From assembly GCA_964422925.1 (NCBI GenBank), contig CAYRDC010000014.1:3532-67531 (forward strand): a stretch of 64,000 nt of DNA, given 5' to 3'. The translations under genes were made by a program, and so were the position numbers. Under the pieces are notes generated by a model. It was given only the letters and a program-made list of their open reading frames with translations, did no database searches and was not told where the DNA came from. The stretch is from CAYRDC01 sp964422925. Its GTDB lineage: Bacteria; Bacteroidota; Bacteroidia; Chitinophagales; S012-47. Numbering within the stretch: position 1 is the stretch's first letter; each line of letters opens with the position of its first letter. Positions 26,333 to 33,828 of this stretch are shown here, piece after piece.

Positions 26333-28342
26333 TCATCCCGGTAAAAGCCTTAAAAAGGCTATTTCAATACCCAGGAAGACCAGGGCAAATATAAGGCAAA
26401 GTTTCCACAGTGATTTCCCGTGGCGTGCTTCCCCGGCCACAGCCGCCACTGATGCGGAAGCCGGGTCTATGACCCGGTAGCCCATGGGTATATACTTTTC
26501 GGCAAGGGTTGCGTTGCTCAGCCAGCCGGTTTTCGATTCCGTGCGGTCGTAGTTGAATGAAAGGTAATCGATTATTTCATTATCCTTCAGCGAAACGGCA
26601 TAATTGCCGGCCTGCCGGATGAATTTCCCGGTGCTGATCAGTACTTCACGGCCCAGGAGCCTTTGCGGGGGCAAGATATCGGTGTGGCTGTTTGTAAGGT
26701 GCAGTACTTCATCGCCTGAAATGGCCTGGCGAATTCTCGCGGTTTGCTCTTTCCCAACGGTCAGGCTCCGGTTGGTTTGCCCGCTTCGCAAGGCAGCCAT
26801 TTGTATCATCGAAACGGCAAAAAAGGCTGACCGTGGCAAATCAGTGAATTCCGGATCAAGGGCCGTTGCAAACAGGTATGCCATCCCTTTGCCGGCCGGC
26901 AGGGCATACAGGAACGGATCTCCGCTGCCAAGCGTCATAAGAGGTTCTCCTTCCGCGGTTGAACCCGTTTTAATCCGGTAATAACGCTTCACCGAAGGCA
27001 GTTTTACCTGTTCCGGGATTTGCTCAAACACGTTTTCAAACAAACCATGTCCGGTCACTATCTGCTTTACAGCATCCCCGGATTCCAGCAGCGGTTCATA
27101 ATGCACCGGAGATAATTTCCGCAGGAAATCATTCAACGCTGTGACGTTGTTCCCATAGCCGGGAAATACACAAAGATTGCCCCCTGAGAGGATGTATTCT
27201 TCAAGTGCGTCAGCTAACCCTGAACCGGTACTGGCCACCTGGTTCAGCGCAATCAAATCGTAATCCGCCAGGGAGCTGTAATCCACCCGGGTAACCGGGA
27301 TTTGATCTACCAGGAAGAGTTCGGGATCATTCAGCGCGCTGAAATATGCGGCAGCCGGACCTCCGTTCAGCACCAGGGCTTTTAAAATAGGCTTCACGTA
27401 AAAGTTCAGGTACAATGTATCATCGAAATGGACAGCAGCATCCTGAATCTCCACCCATCCGGTATTCCAGCCATTCTGCGGGAATGTAAAAACTATGGTA
27501 TCCGTGGCGGAACTGCCGGCCGGGATACTGACCTGGCTGATGGCTTTTCGCTCCCCGTTCAGGAACAGCCATACCGGAACCTGCTCCGCATCCGACTCCC
27601 CGTAATTATGCAGGTACACCAGCATCCGGTTACTGCGGTTCAGCAAAAAAACAGGCGCATCCAGGACTGCTGAATCAATGGAGATATTGGTGCGTGCAGC
27701 CGGATGAAGCGGAACGAGCGTAATATCCAGGGTGCTGTCGGGTTTCAGGTCAGTGATAGAAGTTTGGAAGTCTGAAAACAAATAAACCGGAATAACCTTG
27801 CCTTCGGGCAGGCCGGATTTCATCCGCTGCCGGATCTGGTCCAGAGTGAGGGTCTCCGGGGTAAGCCGGATTTTTGCCAGTTCATTCAGGGTTTCTTCAC
27901 GGGTAAGCAACTGATTGCCCGAGGAGGGATGGTTGGTCAGTAGTAAAAACCGAACATCCGGTTCAAAGCTTTTCACCAGGGAAGCCGCTTCTTCACGAGC
28001 CTGCTCCAATAAGGAGATTTCCTCGCCCGGGGCATCCATACTGAAACTGTTGTCAATATACAGGCCGGCCACCTTCGCAGGGCCCTTCGGGGTTTCCCCT
28101 TCCTCCGAAAGGTACGGCCTGGCAAAAGCCAGCACCAGAAATGCCAGCGCCAGTAAGCGGGCTGCCAGGACCAGCAGGTGTTTCAGCCGGCTGCGAGAGG
28201 CAGTTTCGTCCTTCACCTCTCTCAGAAAGCGAACATTGCTGAAATACACCTTGCGGAACCGCCTGAAGCTAAAAAGATGTATCACCAAAGGGATAGCCAG
28301 AATCGTTAACGCCCAAAGAAAACCAGGATACAAGAAGTGCAT
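26333..28342 (-). CDS. BatA-like protein with N-terminal double-transmembrane domain
   Basis: A 669-residue membrane protein. The N-terminus (1-75) matches the Bacteroidota double-transmembrane BatA domain: FLWALTILAIPLVIHLFSFRR, then a second helix LLVLAARLLALAFLVLAFARPYL. A vWA-like region with a partial metal site (GLYIDNSFSMD) follows. A large periplasmic part carries a glutamine amidotransferase-like fold segment, and a C-terminal helix (about 645-665) precedes the end. The family is linked to aerotolerance (Bat) proteins, but the role is unknown. A TAACTTTG box ends 7 nt before the ATG, and it is the first gene of the seven-gene run that ends with gmhB. Confidence 0.82.
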   Translation of the reverse strand: MHFLYPGFLWALTILAIPLVIHLFSFRRFRKVYFSNVRFLREVKDETASRSRLKHLLVLAARLLALAFLVLAFARPYLSEEGETPKGPAKVAGLYIDNSFSMDAPGEEISLLEQAREEAASLVKSFEPDVRFLLLTNHPSSGNQLLTREETLNELAKIRLTPETLTLDQIRQRMKSGLPEGKVIPVYLFSDFQTSITDLKPDSTLDITLVPLHPAARTNISIDSAVLDAPVFLLNRSNRMLVYLHNYGESDAEQVPVWLFLNGERKAISQVSIPAGSSATDTIVFTFPQNGWNTGWVEIQDAAVHFDDTLYLNFYVKPILKALVLNGGPAAAYFSALNDPELFLVDQIPVTRVDYSSLADYDLIALNQVASTGSGLADALEEYILSGGNLCVFPGYGNNVTALNDFLRKLSPVHYEPLLESGDAVKQIVTGHGLFENVFEQIPEQVKLPSVKRYYRIKTGSTAEGEPLMTLGSGDPFLYALPAGKGMAYLFATALDPEFTDLPRSAFFAVSMIQMAALRSGQTNRSLTVGKEQTARIRQAISGDEVLHLTNSHTDILPPQRLLGREVLISTGKFIRQAGNYAVSLKDNEIIDYLSFNYDRTESKTGWLSNATLAEKYIPMGYRVIDPASASVAAVAGEARHGKSLWKLCLIFALVFLGIEIAFLRLLPG

Positions 28343-28349
28343 AGCAGGC

Positions 28350-28357
28350 CAAAGTTA
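28350..28357 (-). promoter_or_regulatory. -7 element directly before the BatA-like gene
   Basis: TAACTTTG on the minus strand ends 7 nt before ATG 28342, so transcription would begin at or next to the start codon. No TTG is visible at the usual distance. Confidence 0.45.
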
Positions 28358-28445
28358 ATAAATGCCGTACGTGCTGAGAGATAACGTATGAAATGGGCCG
28401 GAAAGCATAACAGAAAGCCGTAAAAGCTGTAAATTTGTCCACGTC

Positions 28446-28482
28446 CGGGATATAGCTTCCCGCCCCAAGCGAGACCATCCCG
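28446..28482 (+). repeat. tRNA-Pro-like hairpin repeat, copy A
   Basis: Starts CGGGATATAGCTTCCCGCCC and ends GAGACCATCCCG. The ends CGGGAT/ATCCCG pair like the acceptor stem of the intact tRNA-Pro at 28882, but the D, anticodon and T arms are missing. It ends 16 nt before the GIY-YIG start codon. Confidence 0.7.
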
Positions 28483-28498
28483 TCCGAAAGAATAAAAA

Positions 28499-28771
28499 AT
28501 GTTCTTTATCTATGTTTTGCAAAGCCAAAAAACCCACCGGTATTATGTGGGACAAACCGAAGATATTCCTGCCCGGTTGCTCAGGCATAACAGCGGAATG
28601 ATGAAATCAACCAAACACGGAGTTCCGTGGAAATTATTGGTTTCACTACCGTGCAGCACCCGGTCAGAGGCTATGCAATTGGAAAAAAAGATAAAAAGCA
28701 GGGGAATTAAACGCTTTTTATCAGATAACAATTTGATTCGGGATGTAGCTTCCCGCCCCTGGCGGTATTAG
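28499..28771 (+). CDS. GIY-YIG nuclease-like small protein
   Basis: A 90-residue single GIY-YIG domain of the UPF0213/YhbQ type. FIYVLQS supplies the first tyrosine motif and RYYVGQT the second. The Arg in ARLLRHN and the Glu in QLEKKIKSRG are the expected catalytic residues. The C-terminus (DVASRPW) is encoded by the start of the next tRNA-like repeat (copy B), so gene and repeat overlap. Such genes are often repeated in Bacteroidota genomes. The domain cuts DNA in homing and repair enzymes; here it may be a selfish or repeat-associated nuclease. Confidence 0.85.
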   Translation: MFFIYVLQSQKTHRYYVGQTEDIPARLLRHNSGMMKSTKHGVPWKLLVSLPCSTRSEAMQLEKKIKSRGIKRFLSDNNLIRDVASRPWRY

Positions 28772-28832
28772 AATATCCCGCTTGAAGCGGGAGGGGGCGT
28801 GGGGTCGTCCCACCAAAGACGGGACCATCCCG
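28739..28832 (+). repeat. tRNA-Pro-like hairpin repeat, copy B
   Basis: Begins CGGGATGTAGCT, identical to the tRNA-Pro 5' end, and its 3' half GGGGGCGTGGGGTCG...CCATCCCG matches the tRNA-Pro anticodon arm and acceptor, with the T-arm replaced by a different hairpin (TCCC...GGGA). Its 5' end overlaps the GIY-YIG gene. An eroded copy of the start of a GIY-YIG gene follows at about 28848-28865. Confidence 0.75.
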
Positions 28833-28881
28833 GCAGAAAAAAAATAATTGTTCTTTACCTTTATCAGTTAAGGTTTTTGTT

Positions 28882-28956
28882 CGGGATGTAGCTCAGTCCG
28901 GTTAGAGTACACGTCTGGGGGGCGTGGGGTCGCGAGTTCGAATCTCGCCATCCCGA
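28882..28956 (+). tRNA. tRNA-Pro (anticodon GGG)
   Basis: The acceptor stem CGGGATG/CATCCCG has discriminator A at 28956. The D-arm is GCTC...GAGT, the anticodon stem CACGT/GCGTG has loop CTGGGGG (anticodon GGG), and the T-arm is GCGAGTTCGAATCTCGC. CCA is not encoded. It is surrounded by degenerate copies of itself. Confidence 0.93.
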
Positions 28957-28963
28957 CATGAGT

Positions 28964-28999
28964 AAAGCCTTTGCCTCTTCGGTAAGGGCTTTTCTATTT
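28964..28999 (+). terminator. Terminator after tRNA-Pro
   Basis: A 12-bp stem AAAGCCTTTGCC / GGTAAGGGCTTT (two G-T pairs), loop TCTTC, is followed by TTCTATTTT. It begins 7 nt after the tRNA. Confidence 0.75.
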
Positions 29000-29010
29000 T
29001 CCGAAATCTT

Positions 29011-29073
29011 GCGGGAGCGCCTGTGGCGTCCCGGTGGTGTGGGGTCGTCCCGCCCAAGGCGGGACCATCCCGA
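29011..29073 (+). repeat. tRNA-Pro-like hairpin repeat, copy C
   Basis: Contains GGTGTGGGGTCGTCCCGCCC, then AAGGCGGGACCATCCCGA. The 3' half resembles the tRNA-Pro 3' half, with the same replacement hairpin as copy B. The 5' part (GCGGGAGCGCCTGTGGCGTCCC) is diverged. It abuts the rpo-operon terminator. Confidence 0.65.
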
Positions 29074-29074
29074 C

Positions 29075-29106
29075 AATAAAAAAGCCGGAACACAGGCTCC
29101 GGCTTT
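29075..29106 (-). terminator. Terminator of the rpoB-rpoC-DUF3467 transcript
   Basis: On the minus strand AAAGCCGGA, an 8-nt loop, TCCGGCTTT runs straight into a T tract. It lies about 22 nt after the DUF3467 stop. Confidence 0.88.
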
Positions 29107-29127
29107 ATCTTTTTATGACCAATAGAT

Positions 29128-29445
29128 TTAAGCCTGGGCTGTCGGCCCGCCAAAGTTCATCGGCAAGCCGGTGACCTCCTGACTGTCATCTATTTCCCCA
29201 TGCACGGCTTCAAACTTTTTAATGTTTTCAGCCAGGGCTTTCATAAAGCGCTTGGCATGCTGAGGAGTCAGTAATATCCGGCTTTTCACACGTGCCTTCG
29301 GTACGCCAGGCATTACCTTGATAAAATCCATCACAAATTCTGAATGTGAATGTGTGATTATCGCCAGGTTGCTGTATATCCCTTCGGCTACTTCTTCCGG
29401 AAGTTCAATATTCAGCTGTTGTTGTTTGTTTTCTTCGTCAGCCAT
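29128..29445 (-). CDS. DUF3467 protein
   Basis: A 105-residue cytoplasmic protein that fits DUF3467, common in Bacteroidota and some archaea. Key stretches are IYSNLAIITHSHSEFVMDF and PQHAKRFMKALAENIKKFE. The start ATG 29445 gives MADEENKQQQ; upstream in-frame ATGs lie inside the end of rpoC and are not needed. It follows rpoC by 13 nt, and the strong terminator lies after it, so it is cotranscribed with the RNA polymerase genes. Its role is unknown; the linkage suggests a link to transcription. Confidence 0.88.
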   Translation of the reverse strand: MADEENKQQQLNIELPEEVAEGIYSNLAIITHSHSEFVMDFIKVMPGVPKARVKSRILLTPQHAKRFMKALAENIKKFEAVHGEIDDSQEVTGLPMNFGGPTAQA

Positions 29446-29458
29446 GAGTTTTGTTTTT

Positions 29459-32400
29459 TTAAGATTCAGTACTTTTTTGGCTACTGTCTGAAAGGCCTTC
29501 CACAATGGCCTGGTCGGTACCGTCATCACCGCCATTGCCGGTTGCTTCACTCATCATCCGCTCATATTCATCTTTGGAACCAACGATCAAGCGTTCAAAT
29601 TTCCTTAATCCGGTACCGGCTGGAATGGTATGACCCACCACCACATTTTCTTTCAGGCCAATCAGGTTATCCTGACGGCCGGCAATGGAAGCCGAGCTCA
29701 ATACCTTGGTAGTTTCCTGGAACGCAGCGGCCGACAACCAGCTCTTGGTTCCCAGCGAGGCACGGGTAATGCCTTGCAACATGGGAGTTGAAGTGGCCGG
29801 AACCACATCCCGGTACTGAACCAGTTTGCGGTCGTTTCTGCGCAACATGGAATTTTCTTCCCGCAACTGGCGCAAGCTAACGATCTGTCCTTCTTTCAGG
29901 TTGGGAGAATCGCCTGCATCGATAACCACTTTCTTGTCGTAGATTTCATCATTCACCCTTACAAAATCGAACTTATCGACAGCTTCTCCTTCCAGGAAGC
30001 GGGTATCACCCGGATCAATGATTTTCACCTTACGCATCATCTGGCGAACGATTACCTCAATGTGCTTGTCATTGATCTTCACCCCCTGCAGCCGATACAC
30101 TTCCTGGATTTCATTTACCAGGTACTCCTGAACCGCAAACGGCCCCTTAATAGATAAGATATCTCTCGGAGTGATGGCTCCGTCAGTCAGCGGGTCGCCT
30201 GCCCGGACAAAGTCGTTGTCCTGTACCAGGATATGTTTAGTCAGGGGAGCCAGGTATTTTTTGATTTCACCGTCCTTGGCTTCAATCAGGATTTCACGGT
30301 TACCCCGCTTGATGCCTCCGAACTTAACCACACCGTCTATTTCAGAAACCAGGGCCGGGTTCGAAGGATTCCTGGCTTCAAACAATTCGGTAACCCTTGG
30401 CAAACCTCCCGTGATGTCTTTAATGGCGCCATGCTGCCTCGGAATCTTTACGAGGATATGTCCGGCACTTACTTTATCCTTTTCACTCACATTGATATGG
30501 GCGCCCACCGGAATATTGTAGGTTTTTACCACTTCCCCGGCTGAATCCAATATCAAAATGGAAGGAATCCGGCTTTTATCCCTGGATTCGATGATCACTT
30601 TTTCGCGGTGGCCGGTTTGTTCGTCCGATTCTTCCCGGTAAGTGACGCCTTCTATGATGTTTTCAAATTTGACTTTACCGCTGACTTCCGAAAGGATAAC
30701 GGCATTGTACGGATCCCAGTTACAGATCAACTGGCCTTTCCTGACTTTTTGCTTGTTTTTGATATGCAGTTTGGATCCATAGGGTATGTGGTAGGAATTC
30801 ATCAGTTTGCCGGTTTTCTCATCGCGAAACCGGATTTCACCGGTCCGGCCAAGCACTACTTGATGTTTCTCACCATCTTCATCCGTAAAGGCTACTGTAC
30901 GGATATCATCAAACTCTGCTACGGAATCGAATTTTGCCAAGTGTTGTGATTCGGAAACCGCGTGTGAAGCCGTACCACCAACGTGGAATGTCCGAAGGGT
31001 CAGCTGTGTACCTGGTTCACCGATCGACTGGGCGGCAATGATACCTACCGCATCTCCAATTTGGGCCATCCGGTTATTAGCCAGGTTCCGCCCGTAACAT
31101 TTCACGCAAACCCCGTATTCGGTTTCGCACGTTAGCATCGAGCGGATTTCAACCATTTCGATGGCTGAGTCTTCGATTTTTTTGGCAATTCCCTCAGTGA
31201 TTTCCTCCCCGGCTTTTACGATCAGCTCATCCGTTATCGGGCTATAGACATCGTGGAGGCTGGTTCGTCCTAAAATCCGTTCAGACAAGGGTACGACTAT
31301 GTCTTCGTTATCTTTCAGGGCGGTCACTTCCAGCCCGCGAAGTGTGCCGCAGTCTTCTTCCGTAATCACCACATCCTGGGCCACGTCTACCAGCCTCCGG
31401 GTAAGATACCCCGCATCAGCTGTTTTCAGAGCCGTATCAGCCAGACCCTTCCGGGCACCGTGGGTTGAAATAAAGTATTCCAAAACCGACAGACCTTCTT
31501 TCAGGTTGGCCAGGATCGGGTTTTCAATAATTTCCCCGCCCGAGCTACCGGATTTCCTGGGTTTTGCCATTAAACCGCGGATACCTCCCAGCTGGCGGAT
31601 CTGTTCCTTGGAACCCCGGGCTCCGGAATCCAGCATCATGTACACCGGATTGAAGCCCTGCTTATCGGCCGCCAGTTTACGCAACAGGTTTTCGGTAATC
31701 CGGTTATTAACCCGGGTCCAGATATCGATGATGGCATTGTACCGTTCATTTTGGGTGATCAGACCCATATTATAATTTTCCCAAACCTCATTCACTTCGG
31801 CCTGGGCCTCTTCCAGCAGTTCAAATTTTTCTTCAGGCACGATCAGGTCAGACAGGTTGAATGACAATCCGCCTTTAAACGCCCAGTAGAAGCCCATGTC
31901 TTTGATTTTGTCAAGGAACTCTACGGTACGCGGCACATCGGTACGTGAAATGATCAATGAAATCACTTCCCGGAGTGCTTTCTTGGTCAGCAACATATTG
32001 ATAAATCCGACCTCTTCAGGAACCACTTCATTGAACAGCACCCTTCCCGTGGTAGTTTCCACCATCTCATCTACCAGTTCACCGTCTTTCCATACCTTGA
32101 CTTTCACATTGATAAAGGCATGAAGATCCAGTTGGCCTTCATTGTAGGCAATGATTACCTCTTCCGGTGAGTAGAATATTTTCCCTTCTCCCTTAACGGG
32201 TTGTTCTTTGGTGCTTTTCCGGCCTTTGGTGATATAGTATAATCCAAGCACCATATCCTGCGAAGGCAGGGTAATGGGAGTTCCGTTTTGCGAATTCAGG
32301 ATATTATGAGCCGAGAGCATCAGCATCTGGGCTTCAAGGATGGAAGCATGACTCAGCGGCACATGCACAGCCATCTGGTCACCGTCAAAGTCTGCGTTAA

Positions 32401-33811
32401 AAGCGGCACAGACCAGCGGGTGCAATTGGATGGCTTTTCCTTCGATCAGCTTGGGCTGGAAAGCCTGGATACTGAGCCGGTGCAGAGTGGGTGCCCGGTT
32501 TAGCAGTACAGGATGGCCTTTCAGGATATTTTCCAGGATACCCCAGATAACCGGTTCCTTGCGGTCGACCAGCTTTTTGGCTGATTTTACGGTTTTCACA
32601 ATGCCACGCTCGATGAGCTTGCGGATGATAAAGGGTTTGAAAAGTTCAGCAGCCATATCCTTGGGCAGGCCGCATTCATAGAGCTTCAGTTCGGGGCCTA
32701 CAACGATAACCGAACGGCCGGAATAATCCACCCGTTTCCCCAGCAGGTTTTGCCGGAAACGGCCTTGTTTTCCTTTCAGCACATCGCTGAGCGATTTCAG
32801 GGAACGGCCTCCTTCAGCCTTTACCGCGTTGGATTTCCGGGAATTGTCGAACAGGCTGTCGACAGCTTCCTGGAGCATACGCTTTTCATTGCGCAGGATC
32901 ACTTCAGGCGCCTTGATCTCCAGCAGGCGCTTCAGGCGATTGTTCCGTATGATTACCCTGCGGTACAGGTCGTTGAGGTCGGAGCTGGCAAAACGGCCGC
33001 CATCCAGCGGAACCAGGGGCCTGAGTTCCGGGGGAATTACCGGCAAATATTTGATTACCATCCATTCGGGACGGTTTTCCACGTGCTGGTTTGCATCGCG
33101 GAAAGCCTCCACCACGCTTAACCGTTTCAGGGCTTCCGCCTTGCGTTGCTGGGAAGTCTCTGTGTTGGCTTTATGACGCAGTTCATAACTCAATGAATCC
33201 AGGTCGATCCGGGCCAGTAGGTCACGGATGGCTTCGGCTCCCATGCGGGCAATAAATTTATTGGGGTCTTCATCGTCCAACATCTGGTTTTCCTTGGGCA
33301 GTGTTTCCAGGATTTCCAGATACTCTTCTTCACTGAGAAGATCCATTTTGCTTACCCCGTCTGTCTCTTTTACCCCCGGCTGTATCACCACGTACCGCTC
33401 ATAATAGATGATGCTTTCCAGTTTTTTGGAAGACAGCCCCAGGAGATAGCCGATTTTGTTGGGTAAAGACTTAAAATACCAGATATGGACCACGGGAACC
33501 ACCAGTTCGATATGGCCCATCCGTTCCCGCCTGACTTTTTTCTCCGTTACTTCCACCCCGCAACGGTCGCAGACGATCCCTTTATAACGAATACGTTTAT
33601 ACTTACCGCAATAACATTCAAAATCTTTGGTCGGTCCAAAGATCCGTTCGCAAAACAGGCCGTCCATTTCCGGCTTGTAGGTCCGGTAATTAATGGTTTC
33701 AGGTTTTTTGACTTCGCCATGAGACATTTCCAGAATCGAATCAGGCGAAGCCAGGGAAATGGTAACCCGGTTAAAATCTGCTATGACTTGTTTATCACGT
33801 TTGAAAGGCAT
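29459..33811 (-). CDS. rpoC: DNA-directed RNA polymerase subunit beta'
   Basis: A 1450-residue catalytic subunit. The N-terminal zinc site is CERIFGPTKDFECYCGK...CDRCG, and the active-site NADFDGDQMAVH holds the three Asp residues for Mg. The bridge helix/trigger loop region is present (GARGSKEQIRQLGG; SIGEPGTQLTLRTFH). The second Cys cluster is C-x-n-CETEYGVCVKCYG. The C-terminus is longer and acidic, as usual in Bacteroidota. It lies 17 nt after rpoB and before DUF3467. Confidence 0.98.
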   Translation of the reverse strand: MPFKRDKQVIADFNRVTISLASPDSILEMSHGEVKKPETINYRTYKPEMDGLFCERIFGPTKDFECYCGKYKRIRYKGIVCDRCGVEVTEKKVRRERMGHIELVVPVVHIWYFKSLPNKIGYLLGLSSKKLESIIYYERYVVIQPGVKETDGVSKMDLLSEEEYLEILETLPKENQMLDDEDPNKFIARMGAEAIRDLLARIDLDSLSYELRHKANTETSQQRKAEALKRLSVVEAFRDANQHVENRPEWMVIKYLPVIPPELRPLVPLDGGRFASSDLNDLYRRVIIRNNRLKRLLEIKAPEVILRNEKRMLQEAVDSLFDNSRKSNAVKAEGGRSLKSLSDVLKGKQGRFRQNLLGKRVDYSGRSVIVVGPELKLYECGLPKDMAAELFKPFIIRKLIERGIVKTVKSAKKLVDRKEPVIWGILENILKGHPVLLNRAPTLHRLSIQAFQPKLIEGKAIQLHPLVCAAFNADFDGDQMAVHVPLSHASILEAQMLMLSAHNILNSQNGTPITLPSQDMVLGLYYITKGRKSTKEQPVKGEGKIFYSPEEVIIAYNEGQLDLHAFINVKVKVWKDGELVDEMVETTTGRVLFNEVVPEEVGFINMLLTKKALREVISLIISRTDVPRTVEFLDKIKDMGFYWAFKGGLSFNLSDLIVPEEKFELLEEAQAEVNEVWENYNMGLITQNERYNAIIDIWTRVNNRITENLLRKLAADKQGFNPVYMMLDSGARGSKEQIRQLGGIRGLMAKPRKSGSSGGEIIENPILANLKEGLSVLEYFISTHGARKGLADTALKTADAGYLTRRLVDVAQDVVITEEDCGTLRGLEVTALKDNEDIVVPLSERILGRTSLHDVYSPITDELIVKAGEEITEGIAKKIEDSAIEMVEIRSMLTCETEYGVCVKCYGRNLANNRMAQIGDAVGIIAAQSIGEPGTQLTLRTFHVGGTASHAVSESQHLAKFDSVAEFDDIRTVAFTDEDGEKHQVVLGRTGEIRFRDEKTGKLMNSYHIPYGSKLHIKNKQKVRKGQLICNWDPYNAVILSEVSGKVKFENIIEGVTYREESDEQTGHREKVIIESRDKSRIPSILILDSAGEVVKTYNIPVGAHINVSEKDKVSAGHILVKIPRQHGAIKDITGGLPRVTELFEARNPSNPALVSEIDGVVKFGGIKRGNREILIEAKDGEIKKYLAPLTKHILVQDNDFVRAGDPLTDGAITPRDILSIKGPFAVQEYLVNEIQEVYRLQGVKINDKHIEVIVRQMMRKVKIIDPGDTRFLEGEAVDKFDFVRVNDEIYDKKVVIDAGDSPNLKEGQIVSLRQLREENSMLRRNDRKLVQYRDVVPATSTPMLQGITRASLGTKSWLSAAAFQETTKVLSSASIAGRQDNLIGLKENVVVGHTIPAGTGLRKFERLIVGSKDEYERMMSEATGNGGDDGTDQAIVEGLSDSSQKSTES

Positions 33812-33828
33812 GGAATACCTCCTGTTTA

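Noticed and set aside
28446..29073. Calling the three tRNA-Pro-like copies tRNA genes
   Set aside because: They lack a D-arm, an anticodon arm or a T-arm, so only the copy at 28882-28956 is a complete tRNA.
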